From: Maribacter sp.
Lineage (GTDB): Bacteria; Bacteroidota; Bacteroidia; Flavobacteriales; Flavobacteriaceae
Length of the DNA stretch: 64,000 bases
NCBI GenBank assembly: GCA_011050675.1
Contig: DRFI01000020.1
Location: forward strand, 186,001-250,000
Direction of reading: 5' to 3'
Part shown: positions 53,991 to 62,277 of the stretch, one piece after another
How the letters are laid out: every line of letters begins with the position of its first letter
Numbering within the stretch: position 1 is the stretch's first letter
Position numbers and translations under genes: made by a program
Notes under the pieces: model-generated
What the model saw: the letters and a program-made list of their open reading frames with translations, nothing else
Databases searched by the model: none
What the model was told of the DNA's origin: nothing

Positions 53991-55186
53991 TAAAAACGCT
54001 CAGCTTAGCAAAAAGAAATGCCGTATTAAAACGTATGGCTGAATTGGTACAGCAAGAAGAATCAATTTTAGTGTCTGCCAATGAAAAAGATTTAAATTCT
54101 TTCGAATCTGCTGATATTGCAATGATCGACCGCTTAAAGGTGGATAAAAATAAGGTTAGAGAAATGGTTTCTTCCTTAAAAAAATTAGCTGCACTAGCCG
54201 ATCCTTTGCATGTAGAACGATTTCAATTTACTCATGACAACGGTTTAGAAATTAGTAATAAAACGGCCCCATTCGGTACTATTATGATTATCTATGAATC
54301 TAGACCAGATGTCACTATCGAAGCGGCAGGTATTGCTTTTAAATCTGGCAATAAGATTTTATTAAAAGGAGGAAAAGAATCGGTAAACTCTAACTTAGTT
54401 TTAGTCAATTTGTGGCATAAAGCTTTAGAGTCATGCGATTGTTCTGAAGATTGGATTACATATCTCAACTATTCACGAGAAGAAACGCAGCAGTTTCTTG
54501 AAAAACCAACTCAAAAATTAGATTTAATAGTTCCTCGTGGTGGTGAAAAACTAATTGCATTTGTAAAGAAACATGCGCAATGTCCAGTAATCGTTAGTGG
54601 TCGTGGTAATAACTTTGTGTATGTATCTCATGAGGCTGACTTACAAATGGCATTAGATATCATCATCAATGCAAAGACCACTAAAATATCTGCTTGCAAT
54701 GCGGTTGACAAGGTGATTATCTCTAGAGATTTACCCCGTAAAATGGAATTTTTAAATCACTTGGTTCAGACACTTAAAAAACATAATGTAGCAATTTTAA
54801 CCGATGCTAAATTATCAGGGTTAGATGGCACCTCGCAAATGGAAGATGAGTCTGTTTGGTATGAGGAGTTTTTAGATTACAAAATTGTTTTAGGCCAAGT
54901 GCCCAATGTGGAAGAGGCCATAACGCATATTAACACCTATGGCGGCGGACATTCTGCTGTAATTATTACCAAAGACGAAGAAGAGGCAGATGTATTTATG
55001 CAATCTGTTGATAGTGCTACGGTTTACCATAACGCATCTACCCGTTTTACAGATGGCGGTCAATTTGGACTTGGTGGTGAACTAGCAATTAGCACAGATA
55101 AATTACACCAACGCGGACCAATTGGTTTACAGCACTTAGTTACCAATAAATGGTACGTAAAAGGAAATGGTCAAGTTAGAAGCTAG
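53987..55186 (+). CDS. proA: Glutamate-5-semialdehyde dehydrogenase (gamma-glutamyl phosphate reductase)
   Basis: The 399-residue enzyme shows IMIIYESRPDVTIEAA (about 98), GGKESVNSN, IVPRGGEKLI and the catalytic Cys in KISACNAVDKV (about 245). It reduces glutamyl-5-phosphate made by ProB. Translation is coupled to argD by a 4-base overlap. The proB gene follows after 31 bases. Family length is about 410-420, so this is full length. Confidence 0.95.
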   Translation: MIKTLSLAKRNAVLKRMAELVQQEESILVSANEKDLNSFESADIAMIDRLKVDKNKVREMVSSLKKLAALADPLHVERFQFTHDNGLEISNKTAPFGTIMIIYESRPDVTIEAAGIAFKSGNKILLKGGKESVNSNLVLVNLWHKALESCDCSEDWITYLNYSREETQQFLEKPTQKLDLIVPRGGEKLIAFVKKHAQCPVIVSGRGNNFVYVSHEADLQMALDIIINAKTTKISACNAVDKVIISRDLPRKMEFLNHLVQTLKKHNVAILTDAKLSGLDGTSQMEDESVWYEEFLDYKIVLGQVPNVEEAITHINTYGGGHSAVIITKDEEEADVFMQSVDSATVYHNASTRFTDGGQFGLGGELAISTDKLHQRGPIGLQHLVTNKWYVKGNGQVRS

Positions 55187-55217
55187 ACATTTACAGTCTA
55201 GCAAAATCTAAAAGAGA

Positions 55218-55985
55218 ATGTTGAAAAAGAGAATTTTATTAAAATTAGGCTCCAATACCTTAACGAAAGACACTGATCATATATCCCGTGGTAAAATTGA
55301 GGATATAGGCAGACAAATAGCTGCTTTGAAAGATAAATATGAATTCATCATTGTTAGTTCTGGGGCTATTGCAGCAGCAAAACAATTCGTGAAATTGGAA
55401 CATAATGGCGAGGAAATTAATGTTAAACAGGCGCTAGCATCCATTGGACAGCCACACCTTATGCGTATTTTTCAAGAGAATTTTAGGGAGCTTGGGCTTT
55501 TTACATCCCAATGTTTGTTGTCTTATTCAGATTTCGAAAAAGAACAGTCTAGGCTGAATATTAAAAACACAATCAACGTCTTGGTTGCTAATAACTTCAT
55601 ACCTATTATCAATGAAAATGATACCGTTGCGACCGATGAAATCAAGTTTGGGGATAATGACAAATTAGCTGGTTTAACAGCATCGCTTTTATCTGCAGAT
55701 ATATTGATTATTGCCACAAATACAAATGGCATCTACACCAAAGCCTCTTTAGCATCGACCACTCCAAAAACAATTGAACTAGTTTCTGATTTGAGCGAAC
55801 TATTAAAAGAAATTGGGGAATCTAAATCTACTCATGGCACAGGCGGTATGCAATCTAAAATAGATGCGGCAACCATTGCCCAAACCGCAGGTATTGAAAC
55901 CTGGATTACCAATGGTTTAAATGATAATTTTATAACGGACGCCATTGATAACAAAAGCACATTTACGAAAATAAAAACATCATGA
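55218..55985 (+). CDS. proB: Glutamate 5-kinase, without PUA domain
   Basis: The 255-residue amino-acid kinase begins KKRILLKLGSNTLTKD, has IVSSGAIAAAKQF, the substrate segment IPIINENDTVATDEIKFGDNDKLAG (read in two parts, about 132-157), and GTGGMQSKIDAA. It phosphorylates glutamate, the first proline step. E. coli ProB has a C-terminal PUA domain of about 100 residues that is missing here; shorter ProB proteins occur in other phyla. Feedback by proline may therefore differ. Overlaps argF' by 4 bases. Confidence 0.94.
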   Translation: MLKKRILLKLGSNTLTKDTDHISRGKIEDIGRQIAALKDKYEFIIVSSGAIAAAKQFVKLEHNGEEINVKQALASIGQPHLMRIFQENFRELGLFTSQCLLSYSDFEKEQSRLNIKNTINVLVANNFIPIINENDTVATDEIKFGDNDKLAGLTASLLSADILIIATNTNGIYTKASLASTTPKTIELVSDLSELLKEIGESKSTHGTGGMQSKIDAATIAQTAGIETWITNGLNDNFITDAIDNKSTFTKIKTS

Positions 55986-56920
55986 ATTACCTTTCAATAA
56001 ACGATATCGACTCTTTATCCACTTGGGTAAAAGAAGCAATATCTCTTAAAAATCAGCCTAAAAAACATAAATCTCTTGGTAATGATAAAACTATAGGACT
56101 TTTGTTTTTCAATAACTCTCTTCGTACCCGTTTAAGCACTCAGAAAGCGGCAATGAATCTAGGCATGGAAGTAATTGTCATGAATTTTGGAAGCGAAGGT
56201 TGGGCTTTGGAATATGCTGATGGCACTATTATGGACCAAGGCACATCTGAGCATATAAAAGAAGCAGCTCAGGTTATTTCTCAATATTGCGATATAATTG
56301 CAATTCGTGCTTTTGCCGGTTTGGTAGATAAAGAACTAGATGAAGCAGAAGAAGTTCTTAATGGATTTAAAACATATGCTACTGTACCCATCGTAAATAT
56401 GGAAAGTTCTGTTGGTCACCCATTACAGGCACTTACCGATGCTATTACACTAGAGGAACATAATTTCAAGAACAATCCGAAAATCGTCTTATCATGGGCA
56501 CCACACCCAAGAGCATTACCACATGCGGTTGCCAATTCTTTTGTGCAAATGATGCAGAAACAAAATGCTGAATTTGTAATTACGCATCCCGAAGGATATG
56601 ATCTCGATCCAAACATCACTAAAGATTGTAAAATAGAATATGACCAAGAGAAAGCTTTGGAAAATGCTGATTTTGTTTATGTAAAAAACTGGAGCAGCTA
56701 TACCGATTATGGACAGATAAAATCACAGGACACTAATTGGCAAATGACCTTAAAAAAATTGGGCAAAGCTAAATTCATGCACTGCCTACCTGTTCGAAGA
56801 AATGTAGTGGTTGCCGATGAAGTTTTGGACAGCAAACAATCACTGGTCATAGAGCAGGCTAATAATAGAACGTATGCCGCTCAATTAGTTTTAAAGAAAA
56901 TACTAGAAGATTTAAAATAA
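55982..56920 (+). CDS. argF': N-acetyl- (or N-succinyl-) ornithine carbamoyltransferase
   Basis: The 312-residue transcarbamylase has a carbamoyl-phosphate motif NNSLRTRLSTQ (about 41-51), where ordinary ornithine transcarbamylases read STRT, and HCLPVRRNVVV near residue 261. The region FGSEGWALEYADGTIMDQG and the HCLPVRR ending match the acyl-ornithine class of Bacteroidota and Xanthomonas, which act on N-acyl-ornithine before deacylation. The acetyl versus succinyl preference depends on a few loop residues that I cannot place with certainty. The 7-base gap to the SDR gene keeps it in the operon. Confidence 0.9.
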   Translation: MNYLSINDIDSLSTWVKEAISLKNQPKKHKSLGNDKTIGLLFFNNSLRTRLSTQKAAMNLGMEVIVMNFGSEGWALEYADGTIMDQGTSEHIKEAAQVISQYCDIIAIRAFAGLVDKELDEAEEVLNGFKTYATVPIVNMESSVGHPLQALTDAITLEEHNFKNNPKIVLSWAPHPRALPHAVANSFVQMMQKQNAEFVITHPEGYDLDPNITKDCKIEYDQEKALENADFVYVKNWSSYTDYGQIKSQDTNWQMTLKKLGKAKFMHCLPVRRNVVVADEVLDSKQSLVIEQANNRTYAAQLVLKKILEDLK

Positions 56921-56926
56921 AAAATA

Positions 56927-57679
56927 GTGCAAAAACTTGAGAACAAAGTAGCAATTATTACAGGAGCAACTAGCGGAATGGGTAAAGCCATAGCTACTTC
57001 ATTTGTTGCAAATGGCGCCAAAGTAATTTTATCTGGTCGTGATGAAACTCGAGGTAATGCTTTATCTGCTGAACTAGGTGAAAATGCTGTTTTTGTAGCT
57101 GGCGATATTAGAATTTCTGAATACAACGAACAATTGGTCAAAGCTGCCATTCATCATTTTGAAAAACTGGACATTGTTTCCATGAATGCAGGCATACTTG
57201 GCATAGGTAGTGTAACAGATTTACCAGATGAATTATGGAAGAATACAATGGACACCAATTTGTCTTCCATTTTCTATTTATCAAAATATGCAATCCCTGA
57301 ACTCCAAAAAAACGAAGGGTCTTCTATTTTAATAAATGCCTCTATAGCCGCTTACAAAAGTTTTCCTAACCACCCTGCCTATTGTGCTTCTAAAGCTGGA
57401 GCATTAGCACTAATGCGCCAATTGGCCGTAGAGTATGCACCTGAAATTAGGGTCAATGCAATATGCCCAGGCCCAGTAGATACTCCGCTACTTTGGGATT
57501 CGGCAAAAGCTTTTGACAACCCGAACAAAGCTGTAGAAAACGCAGCGAACAAAACATTATTAAAACGACTGGGCAAACCAAAAGACATTGCCAATCTTGC
57601 TTTATTTCTAGTATCAGAAGATGCTTCATGGATTACTGGAACGGCAATGACGATAGATGGCGGAATTTTAAATGCTTAA
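56927..57679 (+). CDS. SDR-family oxidoreductase inside the arginine cluster
   Basis: The 250-residue protein starts at GTG 56927. It has the NAD(P) motif TGATSGMGKAIA (about 13-24), NAG in MNAGILG, the catalytic Ser near INASIAAYKS and the YCASKAG (YxxxK) pair about residue 147, and ends IDGGILNA as in FabG-like dehydrogenases. No arginine or proline step needs such an enzyme. It lies between argF' and argB and its stop overlaps the argB start by 8 bases, so it is firmly part of the transcript. Substrate unknown. Confidence 0.88.
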   Translation: MQKLENKVAIITGATSGMGKAIATSFVANGAKVILSGRDETRGNALSAELGENAVFVAGDIRISEYNEQLVKAAIHHFEKLDIVSMNAGILGIGSVTDLPDELWKNTMDTNLSSIFYLSKYAIPELQKNEGSSILINASIAAYKSFPNHPAYCASKAGALALMRQLAVEYAPEIRVNAICPGPVDTPLLWDSAKAFDNPNKAVENAANKTLLKRLGKPKDIANLALFLVSEDASWITGTAMTIDGGILNA

Positions 57680-58460
57680 CATGAAAGAAAAACTATCCGT
57701 AGTAAAAATTGGAGGAAATGTCATAGAAGATGAAAAAGCATTAGATAACTTTCTGACTGCATTTTCTAAACTAGATGGACTTAAAATATTAGTACATGGC
57801 GGTGGAAAATTAGCCACTCAATTAGCAACCAAAATGGGTATTGAATCTAAAATGATTGATGGCAGGCGTATTACCGATGCCGAAACCGTAGATATTATCA
57901 CCATGGTATATGGGGGTTTAGCCAACAAGAAAATCGTAGCTCAATTACAATCTAAAAAAGTCAATGCCATTGGTTTAAGTGGCGCAGATGGCAACAGTAT
58001 ACAAGCTCATAAACGTCCTGTAAAACAAATTGACTACGGCTTTGTTGGAGATATTGACGGTGTTAATTCTGAATTAATAAAGAACCTACTATCTATAAAC
58101 CTTACTCCTATTTTCTGTGCTCTTTCTCATGATGGCGCTGGACAATTACTAAATACCAACGCTGACACTATTGCCTCTGAAATTGCAATTGGTATGGCAT
58201 CGATTTTTGAAACTACGCTTTATTATTGCTTTGAAAAAAAAGGTGTTTTATTGGAAATTTCCGATGATAATAGCGTGGTTAAAAATATTGATACAACCAA
58301 ATACAAAGAACTTTTATCTAAAGGTGTTATAGCTGACGGCATGCTTCCTAAGCTTCATAACTGCTTTCATGCATTAAATAACAAGGTTGAAAAGGTTTGC
58401 TTAGGCGATGTTAGTATGCTAGATAAAAACACAGAACTGTTCACCACTTTAAAATTATAA
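57672..58460 (+). CDS. argB: Acetylglutamate kinase
   Basis: The 262-residue amino-acid kinase begins SVVKIGGNVIED, has LVHGGGKLATQLA (about 39-51), GLSGADGNSI and NTNADTIASEIA. It phosphorylates N-acetylglutamate, the second arginine step. Two starts are possible: ATG 57672, which overlaps the SDR stop, or ATG 57681 three codons later. ArgB of this length lacks a long N-terminal extension linked to arginine feedback in some bacteria. Confidence 0.94.
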   Translation: MLNMKEKLSVVKIGGNVIEDEKALDNFLTAFSKLDGLKILVHGGGKLATQLATKMGIESKMIDGRRITDAETVDIITMVYGGLANKKIVAQLQSKKVNAIGLSGADGNSIQAHKRPVKQIDYGFVGDIDGVNSELIKNLLSINLTPIFCALSHDGAGQLLNTNADTIASEIAIGMASIFETTLYYCFEKKGVLLEISDDNSVVKNIDTTKYKELLSKGVIADGMLPKLHNCFHALNNKVEKVCLGDVSMLDKNTELFTTLKL

Positions 58461-58461
58461 G

Positions 58462-59526
58462 ATGAACCAAACAGAACTTACAGAAAGCGCTATAGAATTA
58501 TTGAAGGAATTGATTTCAATAGAATCTTTTTCTAAAGAGGAAGATCAAACCGCAGATGCTGTACAGGCTTGGTTGGGAAAATACAATATCCCAACTGAAA
58601 GGGACCTCAACAATATCATCGCCAAGAACAAATATTGGGACGAATCAAAACCTACACTACTTTTAAATTCTCATCACGATACCGTAAAGCCAAATACTGC
58701 ATATACCAAAGACCCATTTCTACCACATATTGAAGATGGTAAATTATTCGGGTTAGGCAGCAATGATGCTGGCGGACCTCTAGTTTCCTTATTGGCAACT
58801 TTTGTTACTTATTATAATTCTGAAGACCTTAACCATAATATTTTAATGGTAGCTTCTGCAGAAGAAGAGAATGCTGGAGAAAATAGCCTACGTGGATTAC
58901 TACCAAAACTACCACATATTGATGTTGCAATTGTTGGCGAACCCACCCTAATGCAACTTGCCATAGCCGAAAAAGGGCTTGTGGTTTTTGATGCCGTAAT
59001 AAAAGGTACACCATCACATGCAGCCCACCCAAATGATAACAATTCCATTTATAAATCCATTAAAGTATTAGAATGGTTTAAAAATTATAAATTCGAGAAA
59101 AGCTCTGAAGCTTTAGGTGATGTAAAAATGACCGTTACCCAAATAAATGCAGGAACACAGCACAACGTGGTACCTGCACATGTTGACTTGGTAGTTGATG
59201 TAAGGGTAAACGATGCCTATAGTAACAAAGAAATTGCAGATTTGCTGAAGAAGGATGCTCCATGCGAATTAAAGGAACGATCTTTACGTCTAAATTCATC
59301 GAAAATAAATAAAGACCATCCGTTAGTGCAGTCTGGTGTTGCGCTAGGCAGAACAACTTATGGATCTCCTACTCTTTCGGATCAAGCAGCGTTAAGTTGT
59401 CAATCATTAAAATTAGGACCAGGAGATAGTACACGTTCCCATTCTGCTAATGAATTTATTTATGTTGATGAAATTGAAGAAGGTATAGATTTGTATATTA
59501 AAATATTAAAAGGATTTTTGCACTAA
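58462..59526 (+). CDS. argE: M20-family N-acetyl(acyl)ornithine/citrulline deacetylase
   Basis: The 354-residue metallopeptidase has the zinc motifs LLNSHHDTVKP (about 69-79), GSNDAGGPLVSL (about 98-109) and ASAEEENAGENS (about 130-141), and the dimerisation region GTPSHAAHPN. It removes the acyl group. In pathways that use acyl-ornithine carbamoyltransferase the substrate is N-acylcitrulline, as expected here. It follows argB by 1 base. Confidence 0.92.
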   Translation: MNQTELTESAIELLKELISIESFSKEEDQTADAVQAWLGKYNIPTERDLNNIIAKNKYWDESKPTLLLNSHHDTVKPNTAYTKDPFLPHIEDGKLFGLGSNDAGGPLVSLLATFVTYYNSEDLNHNILMVASAEEENAGENSLRGLLPKLPHIDVAIVGEPTLMQLAIAEKGLVVFDAVIKGTPSHAAHPNDNNSIYKSIKVLEWFKNYKFEKSSEALGDVKMTVTQINAGTQHNVVPAHVDLVVDVRVNDAYSNKEIADLLKKDAPCELKERSLRLNSSKINKDHPLVQSGVALGRTTYGSPTLSDQAALSCQSLKLGPGDSTRSHSANEFIYVDEIEEGIDLYIKILKGFLH

Positions 59527-59617
59527 GCTTACAGCTAGCAATTAAAAAATTATAAAGAGCTGGTATCATATTTTATAAAACAAAATTGATATTTGTTCTT
59601 GAACTTGAACTTGACTT

Positions 59618-60895
59618 ATGAAACTCTGGGATAAAGGATTTAGCACCGATAAGAAGATTGACCATTTTACTGTAGGAAATGATAGAAAACTTGATTTGCA
59701 TTTAGCGAAGTATGATGTAATTGCATCTAAAGCACACGCTAAAATGCTAGGTGAAATTGGTTTAATTACTCCCAAAGAAACCAAAGAGCTTGTAAATGAA
59801 CTAGATCATATTGCGGCACGAATAGAAAAAGGTACATTCTCTATAGAGAAATCTTTTGAGGACATGCATTCAAAAATTGAATACATGCTTACGCTTAGTT
59901 TAGGTGATACAGGCAAAAAAATACATACAGCGAGGTCAAGAAACGATCAAGTTTTAGTGGCTATGCATCTTTATTTAAAAGATGAACTAGAAGAAATAAA
60001 ATCAATGACCAAATCGCTTTTTAACCTTCTTCTGGTAAAAGCGCAGGAACATAAAGATGTAATGCTACCGGGCTATACGCACTTACAAATTGCTATGCCG
60101 TCTTCTTTCGGACTTTGGTTTTCTGCCTATGCGGAAAGTTTAATAGACGATCTTTATTTTATTGAAGCTGCATATAAAGTTGTCGATCAGAACCCTTTAG
60201 GTAGTGCTGCCGGGTACGGTAGTTCATTTGCTATCGACCGTAGATTCACCACCAAAGAAATGGGTTTTAGCACTTTAAAATATAACGTAGTTGCTGCTCA
60301 AATGAGTAGAGGGAAAGCTGAAAAGGCAACCGCTTTCGGTATTGCAAACATTGCTGCTACCCTATCGAAAATGGCAATGGACATTTGCTTGTACATGAGT
60401 CAGAATTTTGATTTCATCTCATTCCCGGATGAATTGACTACAGGTTCTAGCATTATGCCACATAAGAAAAATCCAGACGTTTTTGAGTTGGTTCGCGGTA
60501 AGTGTAATAAGCTACAATCTATACCCAACCAATTAACTTTAATCATAAATAACCTACCAAGTGGTTATCATAGAGATTTACAATTGGTGAAAGAAATCAT
60601 TGTTCCGGCTATTCAAGACATGAAAGCTTGTTTGGAGATTTTGACCTTTAGTCTAAAAGAAATTAGAGTAAATAAAAACATTCTAGACGACCCTAAGTAT
60701 GACTACTTATTTAGTGTAGATACCCTAAATGAATTGGTACAGAATGGAATGCCTTTTAGAGATGCTTACAAGAAAATGGGGCAAGAAATAAATGATGGTA
60801 CATTTATTCCAAAAAGAGATATTCATCATACTCATGAAGGTAGTTTAGGTAATTTATGCTTGAAAGAAATTCATGATAAGATGAAAAAGGTTTAA
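59618..60895 (+). CDS. argH: Argininosuccinate lyase
   Basis: The 425-residue enzyme has TARSRNDQVLVAMHLYLK, the loop signature GSSIMPHKKNPDVFEL (about 281-296) and the PLGSAAGYGSS segment. It splits argininosuccinate to arginine and fumarate, the final step. The 91-base gap before it contains tandem CTTGAA repeats close to the start. It ends overlapping the convergent YihY gene by 4 bases. Confidence 0.95.
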   Translation: MKLWDKGFSTDKKIDHFTVGNDRKLDLHLAKYDVIASKAHAKMLGEIGLITPKETKELVNELDHIAARIEKGTFSIEKSFEDMHSKIEYMLTLSLGDTGKKIHTARSRNDQVLVAMHLYLKDELEEIKSMTKSLFNLLLVKAQEHKDVMLPGYTHLQIAMPSSFGLWFSAYAESLIDDLYFIEAAYKVVDQNPLGSAAGYGSSFAIDRRFTTKEMGFSTLKYNVVAAQMSRGKAEKATAFGIANIAATLSKMAMDICLYMSQNFDFISFPDELTTGSSIMPHKKNPDVFELVRGKCNKLQSIPNQLTLIINNLPSGYHRDLQLVKEIIVPAIQDMKACLEILTFSLKEIRVNKNILDDPKYDYLFSVDTLNELVQNGMPFRDAYKKMGQEINDGTFIPKRDIHHTHEGSLGNLCLKEIHDKMKKV

Positions 60896-61773
60896 TTCAC
60901 CTTTACATACTTATCTGAATATATCTTGGTAAACTGTGCTCCAAAAGTGACTATTAAACTAGAATAGGACACCCATAGCATTACCAAGATTATACTACCT
61001 GCCGCACCATAAGTAGAGCCTGGTTCTGCCTTACCAAAGTAAAAAGCTAGCGCGTATTTACCTACTAAAAACAAGAAAGCTGTAAGTGCTGCACCAACCT
61101 TAACCGCTTTCCAGCGCACATGGGTACTAGGCAAGTATTTGAACATTGCACCGAATAGTAGGTAGATAAAGGTCAAAGAAATAATAATATCCAACACAAA
61201 ACCCAATTCCAACATTCCCTCTGGCAGAAGCCTAGATAATTGATCTGAAAACGCCGATAAAAAAGACGTAAGCACAAAACTGATTAGTAACAGAAATCCG
61301 AAAATAAGAATAAACCCGAATCCTTTTAATCGCATAAAAAGTGTAGATAATATTTCATTAGTATATTTTGGTTTCGATTTCCAAATATCATTCAACGCAT
61401 TTTGTAATTGGTAAAATACTCCCGTAGCTCCATATATTAATACTCCTACACCTAATACCGTAGCTATGATAGATGTATTCTCACTACCTCTATCCGCAAT
61501 CATTTCTTGTATAGATTGCGCAGTTTCCGGTCCCATAGCGGATGAAATTTCAGCAAATAATTCTCCACGTACTATTTCTTTGCCCCAAATACCACCAACT
61601 AATTCTAATATTAAAATAAGGAGACCTGGCAGTGATAAAATTGCATAATAAGCTATAACCGCACTTATTTGAAAAGGCTCTTTTTCCATCCAAGAATTAT
61701 AGGTGTTAACCAATAATTTGGGTAGATGTTGAATTCCAAATTTCATATGATTCACTTCCTTTTCTTGAGACAT
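60892..61773 (-). CDS. YihY/BrkB-family inner-membrane protein
   Basis: The 293-residue protein has six hydrophobic segments and the family's N-terminal KLLVNTYNSWMEKEPFQISAVIAYYAILSLPGLL region (two stretches, about 14-60). It also has GVLIYGATGVFYQLQNALNDIW and the closing GAAGSIILVMLWVSYSSLIVTFGAQFTKIY portion. Function is unsettled; the old name ribonuclease BN is wrong for this family. It stands alone between two convergent/relic regions. Confidence 0.88.
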   Translation of the reverse strand: MSQEKEVNHMKFGIQHLPKLLVNTYNSWMEKEPFQISAVIAYYAILSLPGLLILILELVGGIWGKEIVRGELFAEISSAMGPETAQSIQEMIADRGSENTSIIATVLGVGVLIYGATGVFYQLQNALNDIWKSKPKYTNEILSTLFMRLKGFGFILIFGFLLLISFVLTSFLSAFSDQLSRLLPEGMLELGFVLDIIISLTFIYLLFGAMFKYLPSTHVRWKAVKVGAALTAFLFLVGKYALAFYFGKAEPGSTYGAAGSIILVMLWVSYSSLIVTFGAQFTKIYSDKYVKVN

Positions 61774-61853
61774 CTATAGCAGTATTTAAACTAAGTTTAA
61801 AAATAAGACAAGTAGCATATTGACTGTAATCCGATAAGATTAAATACTACCTC

Positions 61854-61876
61854 TTAAAAGGTTTTTAACCTTTTAA
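61854..61876. repeat. 10-bp perfect hairpin left of PorP/SprF relic
   Basis: TTAAAAGGTT-TTT-AACCTTTTAA forms a perfect stem. A related hairpin (AAGGTTTTAA/TTAAAACCTT) lies at 62232-62257 on the other side of the relic. Confidence 0.5.
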
Positions 61877-61942
61877 AATATTGACTTCTATGTAGTTGAT
61901 TAGAAAAAGTAGATTTTATAAAATAATAAAAACCCATATTTG

Positions 61943-62230
61943 GTGAATTCTAAAAATATTTATGTTGGTGTTTCTACGCCTAACTTCATCGGAGACATGC
62001 TTGATTAGGATGATAATGTAGAAATCAATATTCCTTATTATGGATATTTAGGTTATCTTTTTTTCTGACAAATTTAAATTGGAAATTGGTTACAGAACCA
62101 ATCCCTCTATAAATTTATTGGCAGGCGGCCACCTTTTCAAATATATTAGGATAATATATAGTTACAATTTAGCCATGAACGATTCCCCTTAAGAAATACA
62201 CATGGCATTATTGCAACTTATCGATTTAGT
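61943..62230 (+). pseudogene. Decayed PorP/SprF-family (type IX secretion) C-terminal relic
   Basis: From GTG 61943 the frame reads NSKNIYVGVSTPNFIGDML, meets TAG at 62006, continues to TGA at 62066, and a second frame from about 62055 reads FFSDKFKLEIGYRTNPS, INLLAGGHLFKYIRIIYSYN and, after another stop, EIHMALLQLI. The blocks YxGVSxPN, SDKFxLxxxYR, LLAGxxL, RIxYSYN and HEIxL-like are the C-terminal signature of PorP/SprF proteins, which bind type IX secretion components. At least two stops and one frameshift make it non-functional. The N-terminal two thirds are gone. Confidence 0.7.
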
Positions 62231-62231
62231 G

Positions 62232-62257
62232 AAGGTTTTAACAGTAATTAAAACCTT
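62232..62257. repeat. 10-bp perfect hairpin right of PorP/SprF relic
   Basis: AAGGTTTTAA-CAGTAA-TTAAAACCTT lies between the relic and the pseudouridine synthase 3' end. No T-run follows on either strand, so terminator function is doubtful. Confidence 0.45.
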
Positions 62258-62277
62258 ATACAAGTTATTGGAAAATA

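Noticed and set aside
58812-59356. Several antisense open frames within argE
   Set aside because: Shadow frames of a strongly supported gene; no coding character of their own.
59590-59617. Tandem CTTGAA repeats before argH as a regulatory element
   Set aside because: Only two and a half short copies in AT-rich DNA; too weak to call.
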